A stretch of 64,000 bases of DNA, from the NCBI GenBank assembly GCA_025738555.1, contig JAOVFP010000017.1, forward strand, positions 992,001-1,056,000. Direction: 5' to 3'. A model generated the notes under the pieces. That model worked only from the letters and a program-made list of their open reading frames with translations, made no database searches and was not told where the DNA came from. Source of the stretch: Cyathus striatus (taxonomy: Eukaryota; Basidiomycota; Agaricomycetes; Agaricales; Nidulariaceae). This document shows positions 22,555-33,754 of this stretch, piece by piece. Both the position numbers and the translations under genes were made by a program. Position 1 is the stretch's first letter. Every line of letters starts with the position of its first letter.

Positions 22555-23155
22555 TGTTACACTTTCTCCATCTCAACCCTGCCAGAGCACCTCTTTTCCA
22601 TGTGACCCTTCTATTTATATCTTTTTACTTACTCATCCCTTTCCATTTATAACTACATACTTACTCATCATCCCCGACCCCACTCCTCTGGTTTGTCATA
22701 CTACAAACACAGACTTTTCTTATCTCCTTGGACTTGTTTACTGATACTGCTGCGCAGTGCTGCACATTTATTTATAGACCTCTGCCAAGTCATGGCAAGT
22801 CATGGACTTTATTTATAGTAACATACCTTCTGTGAACAGACCATGCTTCTTTTGTATAAATAGCTCGTGTACTCTAATCAAGCTTCTTCAGCTTGATCTT
22901 AGTTTAGCTATCATCCAATATAGCTGGCTAATCCCCTCTATCCTCTTTGAGACCACCTCAGATCCAGAACACCACTACTTCATTCCCGCTCTTCAAGTGT
23001 TACTGTGAAGATGCCACTAAGTCCATTAGTGTATAACTTATGTTATAACTGTTTAGACTTTGACTTCATCATATGACTTACAAGTGTAGTGACAAGTCAC
23101 ATGATTATTATATCACAAGACAGAAGACATCACAAGACCAGCTTGGATCATAACA
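22555..23155 (+). repeat. 5' LTR of element 3
   Basis: Contains a TATAAATA box at 22855-22862. It differs from the 3' LTR almost only by transitions. At seven sites one LTR has TG and the other CA, which implies an original CG. Confidence 0.92.
22855..22900 (+). promoter_or_regulatory. TATA box and presumed self-priming RNA 5' end of element 3
   Basis: TATAAATA at 22855-22862 is followed 33 nt later by TCAGCTTGATCTT (22888-22900). That sequence is the exact complement of the 13 nt just behind the LTR (23157-23169). If transcription starts near 22888, the RNA 5' end can fold back and prime reverse transcription, as known for Tf1 of fission yeast. The start site is inferred. Confidence 0.6.
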
Positions 23156-23156
23156 A

Positions 23157-23169
23157 AAGATCAAGCTGA
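23157..23169 (+). promoter_or_regulatory. Primer binding site of element 3 (self-complementary type)
   Basis: AAGATCAAGCTGA, 1 nt after the LTR. It lacks the TGG start expected for tRNA priming and is complementary to LTR positions 22888-22900. Confidence 0.62.
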
Positions 23170-23217
23170 TTAAACCAGTGACGATTACCAAATCAATTCA
23201 CCCCACACCAAATCAAC

Positions 23218-24609
23218 ATGTCAAACCAAGGATCAGACCCAGGAACTGATTCCTCCCACTCAGAAGAATACCAAGAACAAAGACTGCTACAGAACTATGA
23301 AACACCAGAAAGCCCACTACCAGAACAAGCCTACAGAGGACAACTAGTGACAGAATTACCGACAAGTCCAGCAACTGCCCCACCAGACACACCAGTTGGA
23401 TCCACATCACATATCTTCGAATCACCCACTTTTGCAGACAAACCACCCAGTGCAGTATCAGGATTCTTTCCATTAAATTTAGAAGGAAGCGAACCACTAG
23501 ACATATCACATGAATCACCAGAAGATATCAGAAGCCCATTCACACCACCATGCGCGCCCACTCTCAGAAATCAATTAGGACAAGCTCAGCCATTTATACG
23601 CCAAAGAAATAGAACCATGCCCACCAGTACCACCAATGGAAAGATGGAAGCCAAATTTAAGACCCCATTCCACTTCTCTGGAGACAGATCCCTGTTCCAG
23701 AGTTGGATCCAAGAAGTCAAACTTTACATTCTAGGAAATAAAGTTACAGAAGATAAAATCAAGATACTCCTCGCTCTCTCCTACATGAATGGAGGATCAG
23801 CCGGAGCATGGAAAAGTACTGCCTTTGACACCTACATGAAGACAGATACAGCACACCCAGACAGAACTTTCCCCACCTGGGCAACTTTCAAATCTGACCT
23901 AACCAAGGCCTTTCAAGAAGGAGACTCTGCCGACATTGCACACTGACAACTTGAACTCCTTGTTCAAGGAAATAGCACTGCGGAGGATTATACAGTGGTA
24001 TTTGAGACCCTCTGGCCCAAGATAAACCTAGAATCTGAAACTGAGAAAATCCGCAAGTACAAGAAAGGGTTAAACTGACCCCTCAGAGAAAAAGTTTAAA
24101 CTATGGCAGATGTGCCCTCAATGTATGACACATACAAAGCTGCTGCCATCAAATTCGATCGCAACTATCTCAGATTCAAAGAAACAGAAGACTCCAGAAA
24201 AGCCTGAAATATATCCCCAATCAACTTCAGAAGGAAGCCTGCTCCCTTCACCCAGTACCTCGGAACCAGACCCTCCCTCGGACAGACAGTTGATCCTTAC
24301 CACCCCACTGTATCCAACCAAATGGATACCCATCTTGATGCAATCAATAAACCCCTCTCCCCCCAAGAGATGAACTGCCTCAGGAAAGAAGGGAAATGTT
24401 TCCACTGCAAACAGAAAGGACACATGTCCAGGGAATGCCCTCTCAAGAAAGGAAAATTCTCTTGCAACCCTGGATTCAATTGGAACTCCGGAAATCATCG
24501 CGACCTTTCAGTCAGAGCCACTTACAAAGAAATTGGAGATATTTATAGATCTCTCAGCAAGGACAACCAAGATGAAGTTGCCAAGCTGGCAAATGAACAG
24601 GGTTTTTGA
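23218..24609 (+). pseudogene. Element 3 gag (broken)
   Basis: Starts at ATG 23218. An unstructured Ser/Pro/Glu-rich N-terminus of about 140 residues precedes the capsid-like domain (FSGDRSLFQSWIQEVKLYI, then FPTWATFKSDLTKAFQEG). A CCHC zinc knuckle, CFHCKQKGHMSREC, sits at about 24399-24440. Breaks include TGA at 23944 (DIAH*QLELL) and in GLN*PLREK, a TAA after REKV, and a frame change before the zinc knuckle. Gag packages the element RNA in cytoplasmic particles; this copy cannot make it intact. Confidence 0.82.
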
Positions 24610-25474
24610 TCAGGAGAGCTGAGTCGACGTCTACCTCTCCCCTCATTATTTCACATGCTCTAGTAGAAGAACCTGTAGTAGCTAGCATTCAAAGGAATAC
24701 CATCTGAATTGCTACTCAACTTGACACATGTAAAGAACTGATCAAAGCCCTTATCAACTCTGGAGCCGGAGGAATATTTATGGACTGGCACCTAGTCCAA
24801 AAACTATGATTTAAAACCGAGAAACTCAAAGAACCCCAACAAGCCCAAAATGTTGATGGATCCATCAACAAACAAGGAATGATAACCAATATTGCCTGAC
24901 AAGAAATTGAAATAGGAGGAAGGAGGTTCCGAGTAACCTTCCTCATCCTCAACATTGGAATAGAAGACATAATCCTAGGATATCCCTGGCTTAGGGATAT
25001 GAACCCAGACATTAACTGGAAAACAGGAATTCTCAAATGGAGAAATACAATCAGATTCAAAGACGACAATCAAAATGAAATCATCAGTGACACCCTTACC
25101 GTGCAAGTGGTAGAACTCATTTGAGATGGAGAAACCATTGACATGGAAGAACTTGAACACAGAAAACAACGGAACTGGAAAATGATTTGCAACAGATTTG
25201 CAAAAAACCACCAGAAACAGAATGCTTATGCATGACCCACCCTACAAAACCAGTTGGAGCAACAGTCCGACTTGTATTCAATCAGAAACCAATGATCAAA
25301 GAAGAACCTGAGAAATGAACCTTTAATTTCAATCCACTACCCTGAGACTACTCTCATGTATTAGAAGAATCCAATACTGAAACCGAACCAAACTCTGACT
25401 CAGAAGGATATACTACGAATTCAGAAACCACCCTGATCGATCCTGTATCAGATCTCACCAACAGTTTAGGAAAA
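24610..25474 (+). pseudogene. Element 3 protease region (catalytic Asp lost)
   Basis: The retropepsin-like stretch reads ALINSGAGG at about 24744-24770, where the family has a D(S/T)G triad, so the catalytic Asp is Asn here (codon AAC at 24756-24758, preceded by ATC). GAC to AAC after a C is a CpG-to-CpA change. The second conserved part, IEDIILGYPWLRDMNP, is intact (about 24962-25010). Several TGA codons follow. Confidence 0.72.
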
Positions 25475-26347
25475 ATGAACATCAATAACAACAATGTTAA
25501 CGAACTAACCCACAAAATGGATAAACTCAACCTTCGAGACTATGTTGAATACAATGGAGAACAACCCACATTAACCCAAGCCAACGTATATGACCTATTC
25601 GAAAACCCACTAAAAATGGATTTTACCTGCATTGCCTCCATCATACAGGACATCTATCGCCAAGAAGATTTCAACTTACCAGATCTAGCACCTGATTCAG
25701 AAGAAGACAATGAACCTGCTGAATACCTTGAAACAGACACCTACGAACTCCTCACAAATTACCTCTGAGAAGAAGAACCCAAACTGGAACCCCCAGATGA
25801 ACCCCTGGAATTAACAGAAGAAGAACTCATTAGGAAATTGACAATTTCACAGCAATTATCTTATGGACAAGACACCGCACCCAAGAAAACTACAGAAGAA
25901 ATGATTCCCCAAAAATATCATGATTATCTAGATGTATTTGGATCACAACCCATATCCAAACTTCCCCCTCACCAACCTTATGATCATAAAATTGAACTCA
26001 AGAAGGACACCCCCGATCAAATCAACTGCAAGGTATACTCACTCCACAGAAAACAACAAGAAGCACTGGACATCTGGCTCAAAGACATGGAAGAAAAGAA
26101 GTTCATTGAAAAAGGACAATCCCCATACACCTCTTCCTTCTTCTTTGTACCAAAAAAGGACGACAAAGACACTCTACAACCATGCCAAGACTACTGACCT
26201 CTCAATGAATACACCATCCATGACAACTACCTGTTACCCCTTATGCCAGATCTCATCCAATAACTAGCCGGAAAGAAGTTCTTTACCAAACTCGATATTG
26301 ACAGAGCATACAACAACATTTGAATTTATCCAGGACATGAGAACCGA
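25475..26347 (+). pseudogene. Element 3 RT, N-terminal part up to the element 2 insertion
   Basis: Holds the linker and first RT motifs: YHDYLDVFGSQPISKLPPHQ, SLHRKQQEALDIWL, FFFVPKKDD, then TKLDIDRAYNNI with the first catalytic Asp. TGA codons at DY*PLNEY and NNI*IYPGHE stand where relatives have Arg or similar. The frame stops at HENR, exactly at element 2. It continues at 41317 with AAFKMN, so the coding sequence was contiguous before the insertion. Confidence 0.85.
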
Positions 26348-27684
26348 TGTCGTTTAAGATTAAGATAATCTAAGGTGCTAACAGGAATCGACTTTGTTCG
26401 TGTTACAACACCTGAGTGTCAGGAAATATTTAGCGAGGATATTCTTGGAAATTTAATGGATAATCTTGTACAGCAAAAGCTGTATGAATTGTATGAAACT
26501 TGGTATGAAGGGTAATGTACAGCAAAGGCTGTATATAATGACAAGTATAATGAAAGGGGTATAGTACACACTATAGACTTAATGCTATATTTGATGTGTA
26601 TATTTTTTAGATCAATGCTTAACTTGCTTAGGACTGGACCTATGACTGAAGTATGCAATGATAAACTGTTCTCTGCTTCTAATACTGATACTGTTACTGT
26701 TACTTTGACTGTTACTTTGACTGTGACTGTGACTGTGACTGTGACTGCTTCGGTTTCTGTGACTGTTACTGTTACTGACTGTACTGGCTGTACTGATAAA
26801 ACTGTACTAATTACTGATGACTAATGACAAATGGGTGAGACTACTGGGGGGTGGGTAGCTATCTATCTACTGCCAAACTGCCCTCCTTATATACCTTTTC
26901 CCAACCTGCTTAGTAATCCAATTCCCACTCTACCATCCTACATTGTTCTCCAAAATGAGTAGTGTGTAAGTGTAGATTTTAGATCTGAGGCTGTACAGGA
27001 CAATGGTATTTGGAGAGTTAGTCAGCAGAGAACAATAGCTTATGTTAGCACAATGTGTAATGAATTACATTGTTCTAAATAAAGAGCTACATTGTTCTGG
27101 GCAAGAACAATAGGAGTCCATTTATATAACAATGGAGTAGAGAACAATAGATACCTATCTGCCATTGTGTAAACAATGGCAGTGAAAAACAATGGAGTCA
27201 TATATAAATAGTTTCACATTGTCTCTGAACAATGGGTAAAGAGTACAATGTAGTTCATTTATTATGAACAATAGGATTGAAAACAATGGAGTTGTATATA
27301 AATAGTTTTCTCATTGTCTTCAGATAATGGATGAATAGTACAATGTAGTTCATTTGTGATGAACAATAGGAGTGAAAACAATGGAATTGTATATAAATAG
27401 TTTTCTCATTGTCTTCAAGCAATGTGTTATCCTTTGTTTGTGCATTGTTTGTGCAAGTGATTATTTATTGATATGTGTATTATGTTTAATGGTGATTTAG
27501 AGTTGTTTGTTCATGTAAGGTATTGATTTGTTCATGTATAGTATTGGGTATATTTGATTATTAGTGTGTTGTATCATGTGATTGTGTGAGCTATTCAGTC
27601 ATGTGACATGACTGTGCAATTTCTTTAATTGTGGTATACAGTGCATTTGCATGCATTATATATAATCAAAAATCATGCCTGACA
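26348..27684 (-). repeat. 3' LTR of element 2
   Basis: Bounded by TGTCGTTTAAG and GCCTGACA on the + strand. It includes a TTACTG/TGACTG hexamer tract (26690-26790) and a dense ACAAT/ATTGT array. No difference from the other LTR was seen by eye. Confidence 0.93.
26940..27447 (-). promoter_or_regulatory. ACAAT/ATTGT motif array with 94-bp tandem units in the U3 (3' LTR)
   Basis: About 23 copies of ACAAT (mostly AACAATGG or AACAATAG) or ATTGT in about 510 bp. The right part, 27181-27425, is a tandem repeat of three units of 94-95 bp, each with TATATAAATA (27201, 27295, 27390). In element orientation this lies about 240-745 nt into the LTR, as expected for U3. AACAATGG is the kind of site bound by HMG-box proteins of the SOX/MATA-HMG type. 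That link is inference. Confidence 0.7.
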
Positions 27685-27868
27685 CAGCACGGGGAACTTG
27701 AGAATTCAACTGTCCTCAGTTGCGATGTATGCAATGACTGAATTCCACTATTAAATTTTCGTTTATATTTATAAGCTATGAAAGAAACTAAAAATGATAG
27801 AAGATAGCGAGTAAAAGAAACAAAAGAACTGATGTTTTGTAAGAAAGGAGAAAAATTTAATGACTAGA

Positions 27869-28648
27869 TTAGATACTGCAAGAAAACCAAGAGCGTAAAC
27901 TGCTAAGGAAACCCTGTCCCTCTTCCTCCTCTTCCTTCCAATCCAGGTGCTCCTCGGGAATCTGTGAGAAAAGCGCAGATCCAAGGGGGGGACATTCCAC
28001 TTGTTGGACATATCCAACAGGGATGCGAACGATGAAGGGACAGCGAACGCGAAGTAACATACCATGGAAGTATGCTCTTGCAATCCAGTACTGATATCCG
28101 GATTGTGTTACAAGGTATCGATACGCGCAGTAGGGAACTCGTTCTGTAAAGGGTGTGTTGGAGTGTGGGGTCCAATTGTGCATGGGGTCGATGAAGAGAG
28201 TGTAGGGATGGAATTGGAAGGGTTGGTCTCCATAACGAATTTCGATAATGTCGAGATGGTGCGGATTAAGATGAGGAGGGAGCGTGTCTTTGGGAAGTGA
28301 CTTGAGGCTGTATACCTTAGCCGATTCCTGGGGTGACCAGGTGAATCTTGCATTCCCAAGATCAACAAAACGGTCTCCATTTTCATCGAATCGAATGGGT
28401 GGTGCATGGCGATAGGGGTATACGTCGGAATCTTCGCTAATACTGGCAGATGAAGGAGTGGGGGGAAGGGATTCGGTTCCCAAAATTGGCGAAAGGTCGG
28501 TCATTGAAATTTCGGTGAGAGGCGATGGAGTGGGAGGAAAGGCATAGTCGAGGAAATGGGTGGCAACAGCCAAGAGAGAGGTAGGAGAAGTGGGCTGGTT
28601 GGCACCAGAGTTGGGAGAGGTGGAAGAAGTTGAATTGCAAGTAGACAT
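27869..28648 (-). CDS. Element 2 ORF3, accessory protein of unknown function (259 aa)
   Basis: Same strand as pol, lying between integrase and the 3' LTR. An intact frame from ATG 28648. The N-terminal 70 residues are Ser/Thr/Pro-rich. The rest looks globular, with many aromatic residues (RFDENGDRFVDLGNARFTW, SGYQYWIARAYFHGM) and an acidic run near the end (KEEEEEGQ). There is no signal peptide, membrane segment or known domain. An envelope role is unlikely without a hydrophobic anchor. It is CpG-rich, unlike gag and pol, which suggests separate origin or selection. The intact frame fits the young age of the element. Confidence 0.72.
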   Translation of the reverse strand: MSTCNSTSSTSPNSGANQPTSPTSLLAVATHFLDYAFPPTPSPLTEISMTDLSPILGTESLPPTPSSASISEDSDVYPYRHAPPIRFDENGDRFVDLGNARFTWSPQESAKVYSLKSLPKDTLPPHLNPHHLDIIEIRYGDQPFQFHPYTLFIDPMHNWTPHSNTPFTERVPYCAYRYLVTQSGYQYWIARAYFHGMLLRVRCPFIVRIPVGYVQQVECPPLGSALFSQIPEEHLDWKEEEEEGQGFLSSLRSWFSCSI

Positions 28649-28786
28649 GACTGAAAAGTGCGATGTGAAGAGGTTTGAGTTTTTAAAAAAATGTGCTCGT
28701 GCTCCTTTTTAATATGGTTCAACGTGTTTTTAAAATTAAAAATTTTATTCGTTTCCTTTTTAGTGATAGTTCCAGATGTCATCAAC

Positions 28787-31700
28787 CTAATCGGTATCTG
28801 AATCTGAATCTTGTGACCCTGAATCTGAATCGGTTATGTTTACTTGTTTATGTTTGTTATCTTTCATAAACCAGTGATCTCTGTGAATATACGGGATTAC
28901 TCTGAATGCAGCTATAGGTGAATATACCACTGATCCATCTAGTTCTTGTACTTTGTATGCTCCACCTAATGTCTTTTTAATGACTTCATATGGACCACAG
29001 TATCGTGCATAATTCTTTTTGTCTAGTTGCATTTCATATCGGGTATTCCGGACTAACACTAGTTCTCCAGGATCATATTCATCACGAAGTAACTTCCTTC
29101 TAAATCTTCTTTCAAATTGCTCTTTGGACTTAAAGCGTGATTTTTGTAATGTATCTGAAGCTTTCACTATGTCTTTCTCATGCTTCATTAACTGCTGTAT
29201 TCTCAATGCTAGTAGATCGGTTGTAGACATTCCCTTTCTAAATCCTTCTACTAAAAATGTGGCTTCTACCAAGTCAAAAGGTAAAATTGGATCGGTTGCA
29301 TGTAATAATTGGAATGGCGAGAATCCTGTTACTCGGCTTATGGATATTCGATCAGCAAAGGCTGCTGCTCCGAGATATTCAGGCCATTTCGACAACTGTC
29401 CTGCACATGATTTTAATAGGGCTTGACGTAATGTGAAATGTCCTCTTTCTACAACACCATTTGCATGTTTATTATAGGGACTAATCTGAACTTGAGGTAC
29501 GTTCAATTTGGTCATTAAGCTTTTAAAAGCCTTCTGTACTTCGGATCCATTATCTGTGGTAACCTGAATAGGTATACCATATCGGTGATAGATCTGATCT
29601 CGGAAGAATCTCGCTAATTCTTCTGAGGTATTTTTCCTGAGTGCATGGACTTCGCATGTTCCAGTAAGATCGTCTCTAGCAGCAACAATATACTTGAATC
29701 CTTTTGCTGGGGGCATAACCATTACATCAATATATATTTTACTAAATATTGTAGTAGGTACTGATACTGTCAAAGGTATTTCTTTCTTCTTCAATGATCG
29801 AATTTGGCACTGATGACATGATTGTACGTGATGATATACATCAGCATGCATGTGTGGCCAGAAAAATCACCTACGCAATGTTTCAAAAACGGCTTGAACT
29901 CCATGATGACCTAAATTCTCATGTGCCTGCATTAAAATACTTAAGCGCTTCTCAGGGTCTGTTATTACTAAAAGTGGTGGACGACTTTCATTTCGCTTAT
30001 ACATCTTGTTATCTCTCACGAAGAATTCAGTTGCCTTGGCAAGGAATCTCCGTCTCTTCTGTTGATTCTCAAAAACTGGAACTTCTAAAGTTTCCAAAAA
30101 GTGGCGAATTTGAGTTAGCATTTTCTCATATGTCTGCCTTGACACCAAGCATGAAGGTAAACTAATGGGTGAATATGGTAATTTTTCAGGAACAGTAAGA
30201 TAGAAACTTTTAAGGTTTCGATCTGGAATAAGCGTCAATAATGCTACATCATCTAACCAGGAGTCATCATCTTCTTCGGCTATTTCTCCTTCAGCCAAAG
30301 GACGGCGGGAAAGGGCATCGGGTCCTTTAAAGTTTGTAGCCGGAACATGAATTAGTTTGAAATCAAACATTAATATTCCTTGAATCCACCGATTTACAGC
30401 TGCATTAGGCTGCAAATCAGGTTCATTTAACATGCCTTTAATATATTTTGCATCTACTTCAACATGTAGTGTTTTAACTCCAATAATGTAAAGTCTCCAA
30501 TGATGTAATGCTTTGTATAACCCAAAGAGTTCTAGCTTAGGCTGAGAGTAGCGGGACTCTCTTTCACTCATGGGAAGCGATCCATAGTGGGCTGGTCGGC
30601 GTTTACCTTTCTCATCTAGTTGTGATAAGATCATACCACTTGCTTCCGAACTAGAATCAACAGATAAGATTACGGGTCTATCGGACTTATAATCTATTGG
30701 ATGCAGTGCTGGTGCTGATGTAACTAGATGTTTAATTCGCTCAAATGCTTCTTGGCGTTTATCTGTCCAGATAAACTCTTTATCATGGTGATAGAGTTCT
30801 GTTAAGGGTCGCACTAATTTTGAATAGTTTTCTATCCAAATTCGTACAGTACCACATAGTCCTAGAAAACGTCTAACATCTCTTGGTGTCTCCAATTTAG
30901 GCCAGTTTAATATCTTGTTTACTTTATCATTATCAGGTATACGTCCATCTGCATTACACTTTTGTCCAACAATGAGTACTTCTGACATGCATATTTGAGC
31001 TTTCTTTGCTGCAAATGTTGCACCTGCGCATTTTACACGATGCATAATGCGGTGTACATCTTGTGCATGTTCCCAAATAAAACGTCTAATACCAGAATTT
31101 CCTTTAATTGTTTCTGGTTCTCCATTTTTATTAAGATACTGGCTAGCTGGTCCCTTGATTGGCAGGTCATCAATAAATATGTTAGCAACTTGTGGTATTT
31201 CTTCATGTAAAATAAACACCATGCATTTCTGAAATTCGGAAGGGGAATTAGTATAACCTGTTGGTAATGATGTTATTTGTAATAGTCCTAAAGGAGTCAT
31301 AAATGCAGTAAGATCTCTACTATGAGGATGAATTTTACGAGCATCAAATCCCCAGAATAGATCAAAAACTGTGTAGCATTGTCTCCCTGCAAAGCCTTCT
31401 ACAAAATCATCTACAATAGGTAGCATTCCTGCATCACGAATGGATACACGATTCAGTGGCTGTAGATCATGTACTATTCTCAGTTTTCCATTTTTCTTTA
31501 GTACACAAAACCAACGTGAACGGTATGATGATTGACTAGGTTCATAAACTCCTGCTTCTATCTTTAATTTTAGTACTTCAATTACTTTGTCTAATATTCC
31601 AGGAGGTATTGGAATATTTTTATATTCCCATGGGGTATGGGGAACAGTGGGTATAATATATGGTGAAAAATAAGATTCTTTTAATGTTCCACGCTCTTTA

Positions 31701-32209
31701 TCTTCAAAAGCGATTCCAGATTCATTAAGAACCATAACATGTTTAAATAGTTTCTCTTCTTCTGGCCATAGGAATCCATCACAATTAATATTTAGTTCTT
31801 TAATACGTTCCACTGATATTTTATCAGTAGGAGTAAATTCAGGTGGTTGGGTAGATAGTGGGGGTAAGGTGAGTAATGGGTCTTCAGGGATAACTCGTGT
31901 AACTTCACACTCTGGTGGAAATGATGTAGAGACTGGGCGAACTTTCTTATCTACTCTTTTATAAGCTGTAAATGCCTTCAATGGTTGCCCTTCCACTTCT
32001 ACATCTGCTGGGTATATAATATATTCATTGTCATCTTCTGGATTGTATTCAGTAACTATTTCAAAGGGTTCCAACATAAATTTGTTGTTGTTGTTCAGTT
32101 CCATATAGTTGATAGTTGGTTTATTATTTGGGGACACAGGGAACTTGATAAGGTTTGGTTCCCTGGTAAATTTCGCAAATTTCTGATGTTTATTTATTTG
32201 TACTGTCAT
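28787..32209 (-). pseudogene. Element 2 pol: RT, RNase H, integrase with one in-frame TGA
   Basis: From ATG 32209. The RT has SRWFCVLKKNGKLRIVHDL, VFDLFWGFDA with the first catalytic Asp, and FIDDLPIKGP carrying the catalytic pair. RNase H follows (SVDSSSEASGMILSQ, YSQPKLELFGL). The integrase has a zinc domain split by the stop, then VTTDNGSEV and SPYNKHANGVVERG with Asp and Glu. A single TGA after ETLRR (29867-29869) cuts pol before FFWPHMHADV; CGA there would restore the frame. The tail is acidic (SDSGSQDSDSDTD) and there is no chromodomain. All other catalytic residues look intact. Confidence 0.88.
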
Positions 32210-33754
32210 GGTTGTTATTTGAGTGTGTTATAGTTTGCTGTATGTTGATATTGCTATATTTTCTGTGTGATAATTGATGTATAGTGGTTCTGTGTATTGT
32301 GGTAATTTTATTTGGTATAGTAAGTGGTTGACAGTGTGTTATTGGATTGTTGTTGAGATGATGTATATTTAATATAGACTGTTGAGTGTAAATTTATAAT
32401 TTCGCTCTGGGTGCTATAATTAAATATTAAAATAATATGCATTGCTGGTTGTGGTGAGAATTTGTTTTAATTGTACTGTTACTTGAATATTTGAAAAATG
32501 TAGTCATAGGATAGCTGTAGTAACATCATTGTCATGACAGAATATGTCGCCGATGGTGATAATATATTAAATCCGAGATTCGGCGTTAACGGCTTTTATC
32601 ACGTGACTTGACGCGCCAGAGCGTCGTCCTGACTCTATCATACACAACTTTGGTCCATATCTCAAATATTATGGGAGACTAAGGTTCCATTTCCTCATAG
32701 ATATATTCATTAGTTATCTATCTTCAAAATAAAAGTTATTTTATGGCCTTCCGATGTTTTTGGAAAACAGAAAAGCTGATAACATTTATACAGCATATTT
32801 TAAATATTATAAGTTACACACTTTAGGTGTGTACTTCTGTTGAATGTAGTGTAGTGTATAAATGTGAGTACACAATAGTACTAATAATTAACATTGTGAT
32901 TGTCATAAGGTGAATTTTTTATCAAAATAAAAATAATTATGAGTCTAGAAGTGCTCTTTTAAATAGTATTTAACCAAATATAGAGCTTCTATTCATAATA
33001 TAATTTATTTAACTTGTTGTACTTGATATATTTGAAGTGTGTGGTCTTGAAAAGATAGTAATGACGATGGGGCACTGATATTTGCGATTGTGTCAGCTTT
33101 TAACGGTCACGTGATTTGACGCGCCAGAGCGTCGTCTTAACGCGCTCATTATCCAAAACTCTTGGAATACTTCCATTTTCGTATATTACACTTTCTAAAT
33201 TAGTAGATATGTTGTATTATAGTCGTATCTAGTCACAGGCGAATTTTTGTGGCTTAAAGTTCAAATATAACAACGTTTGAGGCTTATAATATCGAATTTA
33301 AGAGTTTTTGAGGAGCTGGTAGCGAAAATAAAATAACCATGAGTTCGTAAGTGCACATAGAAAGCTGCATAAATGTGCTATATTGACTGTAAAGGTAAAA
33401 TATTGGTATAACTGTGTCAACACAGTGGTTACGAGCCGAAAAGGGTATATAATCTGTATGTAAATAGGAGTATGTAAAGGAATTGAGCGCAGAAAAAGAT
33501 ATAATGAGACTGTAAGAACTAAATAAAGTGTGTAACGTTAAAGGAGGAGGGGTATATGTGAAGAGTATGATAAGAGATCAATTGTAAGGCAAGGTGAAGG
33601 TATATAGAACCGTTGTAAGTAATAAAAAGGCGAAAGTATAAGGAAATTGAAGGGGTATAAGTGGATATAATCATCAAATAGCGAATGGAAAAGGGAATAA
33701 ACGAGTTGAGATGGGTATAATGTTGGGTTATCTAAATAACCGGCATAAGGACGC
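32210..33754. other. Element 2 internal noncoding spacer with repeated 29-mer
   Basis: About 1.5 kb without a long frame, AT-rich. Two copies of a 29-bp CpG-rich sequence starting CACGTGA and containing TTGACGCGCCAGAGCGTCG lie at 32600-32628 and 33108-33136, with one mismatch. An internal promoter for pol or for antisense RNA is one possibility. Confidence 0.55.

Noticed and set aside
26582..26824. Open frame in the LTR of element 2 with a Val-Thr repeat
   Set aside because: It is the translation of the TTACTG/TGACTG hexamer tract and appears in both LTRs. No coding evidence.
27869..28648. Element 2 ORF3 as a retroviral-type envelope
   Set aside because: No signal peptide, transmembrane anchor or cleavage site can be seen.
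29867..29869. Programmed readthrough between RT and integrase
   Set aside because: The position is inside a conserved Arg-rich stretch, not at a domain border used for expression control, and CGA-to-TGA is the common lesion here.
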